The notes beneath the pieces were generated by a model, which did no database searches, was not told where the DNA came from, and worked only from the letters and a program-made list of their open reading frames with translations. Shown here piece after piece: positions 1 through 8,430 of a DNA stretch of 24,843 nt. Position 1 is the first letter of the stretch. Every line of letters starts with the position of its first letter. The translations under genes were made by a program, and so were the position numbers. Location of the stretch: contig JBBRMQ010000033.1 of NCBI GenBank assembly GCA_038230775.1, positions 1-24,843 of the forward strand, given 5' to 3'. Source of the DNA: JBBRMQ01 sp038230775 (GTDB lineage: Bacteria > Acidobacteriota > Thermoanaerobaculia > Gp7-AA8).

Positions 1-1
1 C

Positions 2-1486
2 GTGCCGCAGACGGAGGCGGCGTATCACCTGCACAATGGAGTGATTCCAGCGCGCGTGGTGTTCGGAAAGTTTCTCACCGGCGCGCTGTGCGTGGGTTCC
101 GGACACTCCATGGGCCGCGAGGGCCCATCCGTGCAAATCGGTGCTGGCATTGCTTCGGTTTTCGGACGCTGGTTGCGGCTTCCGCCTTCGCGCGTGAAAA
201 GCCTCATTCCCATCGGTGCGGCCGCTGCACTCTCAGCAGCCTTCAACACGCCTGTAGCCGCTGTTCTGTTCGCGCTCGAAGAAATCATCGGAGACATGAA
301 CGCGGCGCTGATCGGGTCCACGGTTGTTGCCTCCGTAACCGCCGTGATCGTCGAACGTTCCATCCTGGGCGAAGAGACCCTGTTTCGAGTGCCGGCATAC
401 AATCTTGCCAACCCCGCAGAGTTGATTGGCTATGCCATCCTCGGCGTCGTCGGCGGTGCGCTCTCCGTTATTTTTTGCAAGGGTTTGCTGAGTACACGCA
501 AGCTCTTTCTCCGAATGCCACTCTGGACCCGGACCCTGCAACCCGCAATTGGAGGACTCGGCATTGGAATCATGCTTCTCTTCGTGCCTCAGGTGCTGGG
601 CGTCGGCTATGAACACGTTGATCAGGCCCTTGATGGTGCCCTTGCCTGGAAGATGCTGCTCATCCTTTGCGGGGCAAAACTGGTAGCGACGATCGTCTCG
701 TATGCCTCGGGAAACGCCGGCGGAATCTTCGCGCCGAGTCTCTTCATCGGCGCGATGGCCGGAGGTGCGGTGGGAATGGGAATGCATGCTTTCGCGCCCT
801 TTCCTACCGGCAGTCCCGGGGCATACGCACTCGTCGGAATGGGTGCTCTCTTCGCGGGAATCATTCGCGCACCAATGACCTCGGTCTTCATGGTTTTCGA
901 ACTGACTCAGGACTACAAGATCCTGGTGCCATTGATGGTGGCCAACCTTCTCAGCTATCTGATCTCGAGTCGTTTTCAGCGCAAGCCCGTCTACCACGCC
1001 TTGCTCGAGCTCGATCATGTGCATCTGCCCGGACCGGCTACCCGATTCGCCGCCAGCACGGTGCGCGCGGGCGACTTCATGAAACCGAATCCGACCTTCC
1101 TCCCTGAGACGATCTCCGTGAATGATGCATGGAAGCTCATCGTGGACGACCGTTCGTCGTGTTTTCTCGTCGGGAGCGATCGGAACATGATCGGGCTCGT
1201 GACTCGCAAGGCCGTGGAGGAGAGCGTCGGCTCCGGCTCCGGCGACATGCCGATCACCACGCTATTAATCCTGCAGTGGGAACATGTTCATGCCGATCAC
1301 TCACTCGAGATAGCGCTCAATCGTTTTCGCCAGAGTCCGGGTCTGCTGCCGGTCGTCAGCCGCGGAGAGGCAAACCATGTCGAGGGCGTAATCACCCTTG
1401 AATCAATTCTCCAGTTTGTGCAGCGAAACCCTCAAAGCGAGGTCGCGGAGCTCGCGAAAGCATCGCCGGCGCCAGCCTCATTTTAG
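2..1486 (+). CDS. ClC-family chloride/proton antiporter with C-terminal CBS pair (5' end outside window)
   Basis: This is an inner-membrane ClC channel/transporter cut off at its N-terminus by the window edge; the first visible codon is not the true start, because the first ClC helices and the GSGIP motif are missing. The selectivity/gating motif GREGPS is present, with the gating glutamate at visible residue 40. An EE pair at 93-94 (FALEE) matches the internal proton glutamate of transporter-type ClCs. GGIFAPSLFIG near residues 240-250 is the third conserved motif, and KPVYHALL places a tyrosine (visible residue 331) where the central anion-coordinating tyrosine sits. Together these argue for a Cl-/H+ exchanger rather than a passive channel (inference from known E. 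coli ClC residues). Residues about 350-480 form a CBS pair, usually a nucleotide-binding regulatory module. No terminator hairpin is evident after the stop. Confidence 0.95.
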   Translation: MPQTEAAYHLHNGVIPARVVFGKFLTGALCVGSGHSMGREGPSVQIGAGIASVFGRWLRLPPSRVKSLIPIGAAAALSAAFNTPVAAVLFALEEIIGDMNAALIGSTVVASVTAVIVERSILGEETLFRVPAYNLANPAELIGYAILGVVGGALSVIFCKGLLSTRKLFLRMPLWTRTLQPAIGGLGIGIMLLFVPQVLGVGYEHVDQALDGALAWKMLLILCGAKLVATIVSYASGNAGGIFAPSLFIGAMAGGAVGMGMHAFAPFPTGSPGAYALVGMGALFAGIIRAPMTSVFMVFELTQDYKILVPLMVANLLSYLISSRFQRKPVYHALLELDHVHLPGPATRFAASTVRAGDFMKPNPTFLPETISVNDAWKLIVDDRSSCFLVGSDRNMIGLVTRKAVEESVGSGSGDMPITTLLILQWEHVHADHSLEIALNRFRQSPGLLPVVSRGEANHVEGVITLESILQFVQRNPQSEVAELAKASPAPASF

Positions 1487-1736
1487 TGGACGGCAAGTAG
1501 TCCCCACACGGATCAGCGGTTGATGATCGTCCGAGCGGGCTCGTGCATCTCGTAAGCACACGCGATCCGATTCTCACGCGCCCATTCCACGAAGCGCTCG
1601 AATCATCGAACAACGGGAAATACGGAAAGGCGAACAGACCGAGCTACCCCGTAGCGCGGTCTCGATTTGATCCGTGACCAGGTGGCCGACAATGGCCCGG
1701 AGGTCGCGCCGGCGCCCGTGCCTACGGACTCACGCG
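1487..1736. other. Gap with no recognised gene
   Basis: No convincing gene is seen here. On the minus strand, 1513-1602 reads as a short open stretch beginning FERFVEWARENRI and ending in a TGA stop. It looks compositionally like real protein and could be the tail of a decayed gene, but I do not recognise it, and a stop lies directly before it. The segment directly abuts the kinase-derived pseudogene fragment that begins at 1737. Confidence 0.4.
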
Positions 1737-2210
1737 ACCGGGGTGGCCGGAAAAATGACCGAGCCGTCCTTGAGCCAGGTGCCGCCGCGCCGGGGTCCGT
1801 CAGCGGCACATAAATCGGCCACCGGTCCGCCGTTCAACGACGAAGCCTTCAGCTTGTCATCCGCAAAGAACGCAACGGAGTTCCCGTCGGGCGAGAAGAA
1901 GGCGCTGCAGGCACCGTCGGTCCCGGGCAGAGAAACGGCCTCGGAAAGCATCGAGGGAACGCACATAGAGTCGCGTCGTCCCCTGAGTGGCGGCCAGATG
2001 GACGATCCGCCTTCCGTCTCTTGAAATCGCGAGAGTCCCTTCCGGGCCCTTACTCTGGATCGCCAGGATCTGATCGTCAGGAGGGATCAATGAAACGTGC
2101 GCAAGACGCGCAGGAAGAGAGATGTGTCTACTGAAGAGAACGAACGCCGTCGCCAGTGCGGCCGTAGTGATGAGCAGCGAGAGCGACAGGACGAGGCGCT
2201 CCCATCGTCG
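1737..2210 (-). pseudogene. Frameshifted fragment duplicated from kinase 5 (TM segment plus first propeller blades)
   Basis: Base by base, this stretch parallels 17291-17761, an internal part of the intact kinase gene at 15992-18658 (its residues about 300-456), in the same orientation and roughly 80-85% identical by eye. Read on the minus strand it starts with the juxtamembrane WERL motif and a hydrophobic TM segment. It continues through PDDQILAIQS, GTLAISRDGRRIV and TTRLYVRSLDA, changes frame, and goes on through FFSPDGNSVAFFAD and GPVADLCAADGPRRGGTW. One extra base near 1945 and one missing base near 1750, both relative to the intact copy, break the frame. Neither the kinase domain nor the rest of the propeller is present, so this is a dead internal fragment. 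One edge abuts an unrelated anti-sigma-like fragment. Confidence 0.9.
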
Positions 2211-2418
2211 CGTCGTGTTCTGGCAAGGAACGCCGGGCGCCTATCTCCTCATCAACAAGGGCGCGCACCGGATCTCGGTCTTCATCTTCCAGTCGATGCC
2301 GCACCTGCGCAGCACCCCGCAGATGACGATCGAGCAGTGGCATGCGAATGGTCTCGATTACGTATCGATCGGTGACGTTTCGCGCAAAGATCTCGAGTCG
2401 TTGAGACGCTCGTTCTGA
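2209..2418 (+). pseudogene. C-terminal fragment of an anti-sigma-factor-like protein
   Basis: The plus-strand frame ending at the TGA of 2416-2418 reads GAYLLINKGAHRISVFIFQ, then IEQWHANGLDYVSIGDVS and a KDLESLRR tail. This resembles the periplasmic C-terminus of zinc-finger anti-sigma factors that accompany ECF sigma factors: a short beta-rich segment with HxISVFxF and a closing 'GDVS..DL..L' stretch. Only about 70 residues are present. The N-terminal zinc-finger and TM parts are absent, and upstream the frame runs straight into antisense kinase-fragment sequence, so there is no plausible own start. I infer a relic left by a rearrangement that joined it to the kinase fragment. The family assignment is from memory of the motif pattern and is moderately sure. 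Confidence 0.6.
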
Positions 2419-2494
2419 GGCCCAACGACGATCCCGAGCTGGATCACCGAACCGGCAGCGCCGAAGTAGTAAGCCGGCCGGTGGGGCTCGCCGG

Positions 2495-2500
2495 TATCAT
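2495..2500 (+). promoter_or_regulatory. Possible -10 box for leaderless expression of kinase 1
   Basis: TATCAT (5 of 6 matches to TATAAT) lies 8 bases before the GTG start at 2509, and no Shine-Dalgarno sequence is visible. That spacing would put the transcription start at or next to the start codon. Inference only; the -35 region is not clear. Confidence 0.4.
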
Positions 2501-2508
2501 CTTCAACC

Positions 2509-5151
2509 GTGAGTCTCGAATCTGGAAGGAAGCTCGGGCCCTACGAGATCGAGTCGCTCATCGGTGTCGGCGGCATGGGAGAGGTCTATCGGGCACGCGA
2601 CAAGCGCCTGGATCGCAGCGTGGCGATCAAGGTCCTTCCGCCCGACGTCACCGCCACTCAGTCGCGGCGCACCAGGTTCGAGAGGGAAGCGAAAGCCATC
2701 GCCGCGCTCTCGCACGCGAACATCTGTTCGATCTACGACGTCGGCAGCGACGACGGCATCGAGTATCTGGTGATGGAGTACCTGGAAGGAGAGACGCTCG
2801 CCGAGCGCATCGCGCGTGGACCGCTTCCGACGAGTCTCATTCTGAGGTACGGAGTGCAGATTGCCGATGCACTGTCCCATGCCCACCGGGCAGGCATTGC
2901 GCACCGCGATCTCAAGCCTGGCAACGTCATGATCACCGCGGCCGGCGCGAAGCTTCTCGATTTCGGGCTGGCCAAGATCGTCGCCGGAGAAAGAAACGAC
3001 GAGAGCGATTCCAGCAGGCCGACGCAGGTCGCTCCCTTGACGGCGGAAGGCGCGATCGTCGGAACCGTTCAATACATGTCGCCGGAACAGATCCACGGGG
3101 AAACCGTGGACTACCGCACGGATATCTTCTCCCTCGGCGTCATCCTCTACGAGATGGCCACGGGACGACGACCCTTCGGCGGATCTTCGAGCTCCTCGAT
3201 CATCGCTGCGATTCTCACGGCCGAACCGCCATCGATCCGCTCGTTGCAACCGTCACTTCCGGCAGCGCTCGAGCGGATCATCATCACGGCGCTGGAGAAG
3301 AATCCCGATGATCGCTGGCAGACCGCTCACGATGTCGCCAGGCAACTCCGCTGGATCCTCGACCCGTCGCTTTCTTCGGAAGGCGGGCCTCCTTCGCCGG
3401 TTGCCAGGAAACGTTGGCGCCCCCTGCTGATTCCGCTGGTTGCCGTCGCCGCAGCGACGGCGCTCCTCGTTTGGTACGCAATGCGCCCGGTCAGGTCGCT
3501 GGTACAGCCGGCGCCGGTCGTTCGCCTCGATCTGGCCCTTCCGCCGGGAATCATCGCCGGAGGTGTCACGGACGTCGACGCGTTCGCGCTCTCTCCCGAT
3601 GGACGAACTCTGGTGTTCACCGGATCCAGCGCCGGACCGGTGATGCTCCTGCTCCGAGACATCGATTCCAACCAGGTACGCAAGCTGGAAGGCTCCGAGG
3701 GCGCGCAGGGACCTTTCTGGTCTCCGGATGGGGAGTGGATCGGCTTCAGTGCGCGAGGAAAATTGTGGAAGTCGCGGAAGGCGGGGAACACTCCTCCCGT
3801 ACCGCTCTGCGACGTTTCGATGGGTGGTGCCATGGCGACGTGGCGAAACCACGTCATTCTTTTCAGCGATTCGTTCGAGGGGCCATCGAACGTCTTCCGG
3901 ATATCGGATTCGGGAGGCGTGCCGGTGCCTGTGACGCATCCGGCGCACGATGAGTGGCATCACTCGTATCCCTGCTTTCTGCCGGATGGTAAACATTTTT
4001 TCTATCAAGCGGCGTCGGCACGATCGCTCGATCGTGATCTCGTTCTTGCTTCGCTGGATGGAACGGGAGCGAAGACTCTGCTGAAGAACGTCTCGAAAGT
4101 CCGCGCCCTCAAGAACGATGTGCTGATGTACGTTCGCGACGGAAAACTTCTGGCGCAAAAGTACGACCCGGCCAGGGCCACGCTGGTCGGCGAACCGGAG
4201 ATGATCGTCGATGGCGTGGATTACTTCTACATGACGGCACGGGCCGACTTCGACGTCATCGACTCCGGCATGATCATTTACAAGACGAATTCGCCAGCCT
4301 GGAGAATGTCCTTGATCGACCGGCGTGGAGTGGAAAAGAAACTTTTCGACGGAGGCGCGGACGAATTCTTCACGGTCGGTCTCTCGCCCGACGGAAAAAA
4401 AGCTGCCGTCACCGTCAGGGATCATGCAACAGGACTTGGTGACATCTGGTTCTACGATCTGGCCAGTGGGGTTCGCGACCGTTTCACCAGCGATCCCGGG
4501 ATCGAGTTTGCGCCGGTCTGGTCACGCGACGGCAAGTGGCTCATTTATTCTCAGACCCAGGGCGGAAGTCTTCCGTATGTGGTCCGGCGTTCGCTCGCAG
4601 GGTCGGAGGTTGAAGAGCTGACGCCGCCCGGAAGGTTCCAGTTTCCGAGAAGCATTTCTCCGGATGGAGACACGGTGTTTGTCGTGGAACGGAACTCACG
4701 AACGAAATTTGACATCTACAGTCTCTCGATGCGAACCAGAAAAGAGGAGCCGATCATGAGATCGGCGTTCGCCGAAGGAGAACCGGAAATCTCCAATGAC
4801 GGCAAGTGGCTCGCCTACTCCTCGGATGTCACCGGCAACACCGAAGTGTATCTGCAGAGCCTCGCGGGTGAGAAGTCCGCGCATATTCGCGTCTCGAGCG
4901 ATGGAGGTTCCACTCCGCGATGGAACGCAAACGGGACGGAGTTGTTCTACGTCTCGCCCGATCGCAAAACCTTGTCCGTTCTGCGAAGCGCCTCGGGCCG
5001 CTGGGACGATGCCAAGCGAGAGTCACTCCTGACGACGCCCGGCAACATTCGCGACTACGCCCCCGAGCCTGATGGCCAGACCTTCGTGATCCTCCAGAGC
5101 AACCCGCAACCAAACGACTCCCTCTTTCACGTCGTTCTTGGATGGCACTGA
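2509..5151 (+). CDS. Kinase 1: PknB-type Ser/Thr kinase, single TM, C-terminal WD40/TolB-like propeller
   Basis: This 880-residue membrane-anchored Hanks-type kinase starts at GTG, giving the usual short N-terminus before GPYEI. The kinase domain spans about residues 12-275. It has the glycine loop GVGGMGEVY, VAIK lysine K41, HRDLKPGN with catalytic D134, DFG at D151 and a YMSPEQ activation-segment end. All catalytic residues are present, so it should be active. A hydrophobic segment at about 305-327, flanked by RKRWR, is the single TM helix. The rest is an extracytoplasmic beta-propeller with repeated SPDG-type blades (ALSPDGRTLVF, FWSPDGEWIGF, GLSPDGKKAAV, SISPDGDTVFV, EISNDGKWLAY). The likely role is sensing at the envelope and phosphorylation inside; ligand and substrates are unknown. 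It shares its architecture with the kinase at 15992-18658. Confidence 0.93.
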   Translation: MSLESGRKLGPYEIESLIGVGGMGEVYRARDKRLDRSVAIKVLPPDVTATQSRRTRFEREAKAIAALSHANICSIYDVGSDDGIEYLVMEYLEGETLAERIARGPLPTSLILRYGVQIADALSHAHRAGIAHRDLKPGNVMITAAGAKLLDFGLAKIVAGERNDESDSSRPTQVAPLTAEGAIVGTVQYMSPEQIHGETVDYRTDIFSLGVILYEMATGRRPFGGSSSSSIIAAILTAEPPSIRSLQPSLPAALERIIITALEKNPDDRWQTAHDVARQLRWILDPSLSSEGGPPSPVARKRWRPLLIPLVAVAAATALLVWYAMRPVRSLVQPAPVVRLDLALPPGIIAGGVTDVDAFALSPDGRTLVFTGSSAGPVMLLLRDIDSNQVRKLEGSEGAQGPFWSPDGEWIGFSARGKLWKSRKAGNTPPVPLCDVSMGGAMATWRNHVILFSDSFEGPSNVFRISDSGGVPVPVTHPAHDEWHHSYPCFLPDGKHFFYQAASARSLDRDLVLASLDGTGAKTLLKNVSKVRALKNDVLMYVRDGKLLAQKYDPARATLVGEPEMIVDGVDYFYMTARADFDVIDSGMIIYKTNSPAWRMSLIDRRGVEKKLFDGGADEFFTVGLSPDGKKAAVTVRDHATGLGDIWFYDLASGVRDRFTSDPGIEFAPVWSRDGKWLIYSQTQGGSLPYVVRRSLAGSEVEELTPPGRFQFPRSISPDGDTVFVVERNSRTKFDIYSLSMRTRKEEPIMRSAFAEGEPEISNDGKWLAYSSDVTGNTEVYLQSLAGEKSAHIRVSSDGGSTPRWNANGTELFYVSPDRKTLSVLRSASGRWDDAKRESLLTTPGNIRDYAPEPDGQTFVILQSNPQPNDSLFHVVLGWH

Positions 5152-5261
5152 GATCGAGAAGCGGTATTTGAGGGGATACGCCACCAGGACGGTCAGGGCA
5201 ACTAGCTAAAGGAAGCGACCTCTTGCTCGAGACTCGAGGGCCAACTCCCGTCGCCTCGTCA

Positions 5262-5440
5262 TCAAAACTTCCGCACAGCGACAGCCGTCACGATGAACAG
5301 AAACAGCAGCAGGGTGAGTGGTGACAGCGCCGGAATCGCGGCGGCGACGACGATCGCTCGTGACCGAGTTGTTCGCGATGTTCGTCTCCGCGTTCGCACT
5401 GGTGACGGTCGCTACGTTCTGAGCTCCTGATTGGGTCACG
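5262..5440 (-). pseudogene. C-terminal relic of a DUF11 / IPTL-CTERM surface protein
   Basis: One minus-strand frame reads AQNVATVTSANAETNIANNS, the typical end of a DUF11 repeat (N-ATVTS ... NNS). In another frame the following bases read AAAIPALSPLTLLLFLFIV, then TAVAVRKF and a TGA at 5262-5264. An IPTL-like motif, a hydrophobic stretch and a short basic tail form the IPTL-CTERM sorting signal known from exosortase-like systems. The two parts are in different frames across the run near 5340-5365, so the gene is broken. Nothing of the rest of the protein is present, and the fragment is directly continuous with a kinase-type TPR tail. No sorting enzyme gene is seen in the window. Confidence 0.6.
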
Positions 5441-5463
5441 CTCGTTTTTCCCCGCCGCAAGCC

Positions 5464-5730
5464 GACCTCGAACCTCTCCCACCGCTCGCGGGCAACCTCC
5501 ATCAACTGCCGGAACCGCGGGTCCTCCCGCATCGGCGCCAGGAGCGGATCGTGGCGCGACAGGAACGGATAGTTGATGAACCCGCGCTCGATCGAGAGGG
5601 TCAGCCAGCGGAACGCCGTGTCGCGCATGCCAAGAATGGCGAAGCCCTGGCCAGGAGGCGGGGAAACATCTCGGTCGATATGGCGACGGATTCGATCTCC
5701 GGCGTCAGCGCCTTCTCCGCTTCGTGCGCC
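5464..5730 (-). pseudogene. Frameshifted C-terminal tail of a kinase/TolB-TPR protein
   Basis: On the minus strand one frame reads AHEAEKALTPEIESVAISTE and MFPRLLA, then a different frame continues with QGFAILGMRDTAFRWL, ERGFINYPFLSRHDPLLAP and EDPRFRQLMEVARERWERFE. This is the characteristic last 80-90 residues of kinase-TPR or adenylate-cyclase-TPR proteins (pattern RGF.NYPFL..HDP.L...R.DPRF..L...W..FEV). The two halves join perfectly if one C is restored near 5650 (GCCAG for GCCCAG), so a single-base deletion is the visible lesion. The rest of the gene is missing. It does not match the tail of either intact TPR kinase here, so it derives from another family member. Confidence 0.8.
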
Positions 5731-5849
5731 CGCCTCCCGGACGCGACAGCTCGTCGGCGGTGGCGTTCGACGCCGCCACCGCTGACACACCTTGCCTCAC
5801 GACGCGCCACCTTTCCATCAGTCGGGCAAGCGTGTGCGCTTTCTTGCCT

Positions 5850-5855
5850 GATAAT
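5850..5855 (+). promoter_or_regulatory. Possible -10 box for leaderless expression of kinase 2
   Basis: GATAAT (5 of 6 to consensus) ends 11 bases before the ATG at 5867, and no Shine-Dalgarno sequence is present in between. The arrangement matches that in front of kinase 1. Inference only. Confidence 0.4.
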
Positions 5856-5866
5856 GCCCGGACTCC

Positions 5867-8368
5867 ATGCAACTGAAGACCGGTTCGAGCGTCGGGACGT
5901 ACGAGATCGTGTCGCCCCTCGGCGCCGGTGGGATGGGTGAGGTGTATCGCGCGCGCGATCCTCGCCTGGGCCGCGAGGTCGCGATCAAGGTTCTTCCGGC
6001 CTCCTTCGCCGCCAGCGCCGACCGGCTTCGCCGTTTCGAGCAGGAAGCGCGGGCCGCAGGGGCACTGAATCATCCGAACCTGCTGACGATCTTCGAGCTC
6101 GGCACGCACGACGGCGCACCGTTCATCGTCTCGGAGCTCATCGAAGGGAGCACGCTTCGCGAGCTCCTCGGCGACCGCGAGGCCATCGCCTTCAAACGAG
6201 CGACGGAGATCGCCGTGCAGCTCGCAAATGGTCTGGCCGCCGCGCACGATAAGGGAATCGTGCATCGCGACCTGAAGCCCGAGAACGTGCTGATCACCGC
6301 CGACGGTCGTGTGAAGCTGCTCGATTTCGGATTGGCCAAACTGATCGACAACGCACCCATCAATGAAGAGGCAACTTACCGCCAGGAAACGCACCCCGGC
6401 GTGGTGCTCGGCACCGTGTCGTACATGGCACCCGAGCAAGTGCGCGGCGCTTCGGTCGATCATCGTTGCGATGTCTTCGCTCTCGGCTCGCTGCTCTACG
6501 AGATGCTGACCGGCAGTCCGCCGTTCCGGCGCGAGTCGCAGGTGGAGACGATGAATGCGATTCTCAAGGACGAGCCGCCTGCGTTTCCTTCCGGCCGGCT
6601 GACGCCCGCGCTCGAGCGCATTGTCCTGCACGCGCTGGAGAAGAACGCGGCGTCGCGTTTTCAGTCGATGCGGGACATCGCGTTTGCCCTCGAGATGCTG
6701 TCCGGAAGTGGAGAAGCGCCCCCGCTGTCGAAACAGAAGAAAGGCGCGGCAGCGCGCAAGGCAGAGAAGATCATCCCGATCAGTGCCCCGACGTTCCAGC
6801 GTCTCACCTTCCGCCGCGGGTTTCTGATGAACGCGCGGTTCGCACCCGACGGCACGATCCTCTACGGCGCGGCGTGGGACGATCAGCAGGTCGAGGTTTA
6901 CTCCACCATCGCGGGAACGCGCCACTCTCGCGCGGTCGGCCTGGCCGGCTCGGACATTCTCTCCATCTCTTCGGCCGGCGAGCTGGCAGTATCGCTGGGC
7001 CGGCGATACCTGACCGGATGGGTGTCGTCCGGAACGCTCGCGCGCGTTCCTCCGTTCGGCGGCGCGCCGCGGGAAGTCTGCGAGGACGTGCAGGATGCGG
7101 TGTGGGGACCCGACGGCAAAAGCTTCCTGATCCTCCGGCGTCTCGCGGGCACCTTTCGCATCGAGTATCCGATCGGCAATGTCATCTACGAGAGTGTGAA
7201 CTGGGTCAGCCAGCCCCGCGTAACGCAGAAGGGCGACATGATTGCGTTCATCGATCATCCCTTGTACGGCGACGACGCCGGCGCCCTGGTGATCATCGAC
7301 TTCAAGGGGAAGGAGCTCGCGCGGTCGTCGTCGTTTCTCAGCACCGGCGGGATCGCGTGGAACCCCAAAGGCGACGAGGTATGGATGGCCGCGGAGCGGG
7401 CGGAGACCGGACGCGACATCGTCGGAGTCTCGCTCGGCGGAAAGGAGCGCACGATCCTCTCCGCCCCCGGACGGCTATCGCTCTACGACATCTCGCGCGA
7501 AGGCGTGGTGCTGCTCTCCTTCGACAATTGCCGCCGCGAGATCATGGGCGGATCGCTCGGACACCTGCTGGAACGAAATCTCTCCTGGTTCGAGTGGTCG
7601 TTCCTCACCGCGATCACGCGCGACGGCAGCCGGATCATCTTCGAAGAACAGGGGGCGTTCTCGCGCGAAGGCGGCGAGTATCAGATTTACATCCGCGGCA
7701 CCGACGGCTCGCCGAGTGTCAGCATCGGCGAAGGCTACGGCCGCGCGATCTCTGCCGACATGAAGTGGGCCGTGGCGAAGACCGGTCACCCGGCGCGTCT
7801 CGAGTTTCTGCCGACCGGAGCGGGGCAGCCGCGGCAAATTCCGGTGCGTGGGCTGCAGGCTTATTACGCCTGGGACCTCAGCGATGACGGCAAGCATCTC
7901 GTCATCGCGGGCAACGAGCCCGAACATGGCAACCGTCTCTACGTGATCGACCTCGACGGCGACGGCACTCCCCGTTCGATCTCCCCGGAGGGAGTCAGCG
8001 CGCCGATGGCGCAGTCGTACGACGGAAAACGCGTGGTGGCCAGCACCTCCGACCGGCGCCTCATGATCTTCCCGACCGATGGCGGTGAGCCGCAGCCCCT
8101 GCGCGGTGCGGAAACGGGAGAGCGTCCGCTGGCGTGGGCCGACGACGGCGAATCGATCTTCGTTTCCGGGCAGGGTCGGGTCTCGATGCCGATTCATCGC
8201 GTCAACGTTGCGACGGGCGAACGGACTCTCCATCACACGATCCGCCCCGGCGACCCCGCGGGGATCATGGATATCCAGCCGGTGATGATGACGCCGGACG
8301 GCCAGCACTATGCGTATGGGTACCGGCGGTATCTCTCCGATCTCTTCGTGGTCCACGGCATGGTCTGA
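5867..8368 (+). CDS. Kinase 2: PknB-type Ser/Thr kinase with propeller and no TM segment
   Basis: This 833-residue protein has an intact kinase domain (about 12-275): GAGGMGEVY, VAIK lysine K41, HRDLKPEN with D135, DFG D153 and SYMAPEQ. After the kinase domain a lysine-rich linker (SKQKKGAAARKAEK) leads directly into FQRLTFRRGFLMNARFAPDG, the start of a WD40/PD40-like propeller that fills the C-terminal 500 residues. Blades include VWGPDGKSFLI, IAWNPKGDEVWM, AITRDGSRIIF, DLSDDGKHLVI and MMTPDGQHYAY. I see no hydrophobic stretch long enough for a TM helix, unlike kinases 1 and 5, so the propeller should be cytoplasmic and may bind partner proteins rather than outside ligands (inference). The ATG start gives the standard short leader before GTYEIV. 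The gene ends 62 bases before kinase 3, and the two could be cotranscribed. Confidence 0.93.
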   Translation: MQLKTGSSVGTYEIVSPLGAGGMGEVYRARDPRLGREVAIKVLPASFAASADRLRRFEQEARAAGALNHPNLLTIFELGTHDGAPFIVSELIEGSTLRELLGDREAIAFKRATEIAVQLANGLAAAHDKGIVHRDLKPENVLITADGRVKLLDFGLAKLIDNAPINEEATYRQETHPGVVLGTVSYMAPEQVRGASVDHRCDVFALGSLLYEMLTGSPPFRRESQVETMNAILKDEPPAFPSGRLTPALERIVLHALEKNAASRFQSMRDIAFALEMLSGSGEAPPLSKQKKGAAARKAEKIIPISAPTFQRLTFRRGFLMNARFAPDGTILYGAAWDDQQVEVYSTIAGTRHSRAVGLAGSDILSISSAGELAVSLGRRYLTGWVSSGTLARVPPFGGAPREVCEDVQDAVWGPDGKSFLILRRLAGTFRIEYPIGNVIYESVNWVSQPRVTQKGDMIAFIDHPLYGDDAGALVIIDFKGKELARSSSFLSTGGIAWNPKGDEVWMAAERAETGRDIVGVSLGGKERTILSAPGRLSLYDISREGVVLLSFDNCRREIMGGSLGHLLERNLSWFEWSFLTAITRDGSRIIFEEQGAFSREGGEYQIYIRGTDGSPSVSIGEGYGRAISADMKWAVAKTGHPARLEFLPTGAGQPRQIPVRGLQAYYAWDLSDDGKHLVIAGNEPEHGNRLYVIDLDGDGTPRSISPEGVSAPMAQSYDGKRVVASTSDRRLMIFPTDGGEPQPLRGAETGERPLAWADDGESIFVSGQGRVSMPIHRVNVATGERTLHHTIRPGDPAGIMDIQPVMMTPDGQHYAYGYRRYLSDLFVVHGMV

Positions 8369-8418
8369 CGCCGCGCGAACGCCATTCGCGCTTGTACTAG
8401 AATCGCCGCTTCATCAGC

Positions 8419-8426
8419 AGAGGAAA
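8419..8426 (+). promoter_or_regulatory. Shine-Dalgarno of kinase 3
   Basis: AGAGGAAA lies just before the ATG at 8431. It is the only kinase in this window with a clear ribosome binding site, which fits translation from a longer mRNA, possibly a read-through from kinase 2. A TAGAAT box at about 8398-8403 could alternatively start a short transcript. Confidence 0.6.
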
Positions 8427-8430
8427 CGAC

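Noticed and set aside
3253..4425. 390-residue minus-strand frame opposite kinase 1
   Set aside because: Composition of a shadow frame; the plus-strand propeller blades are clear.
5705..7258. 517-residue minus-strand open frame opposite kinase 2
   Set aside because: Shadow of the kinase 2 coding frame; it also runs through the pseudogene area and has no recognisable domain.
6466..7887. 473-residue plus-strand frame inside kinase 2
   Set aside because: Arginine-rich out-of-frame translation of the propeller region; no domain and no start signal.
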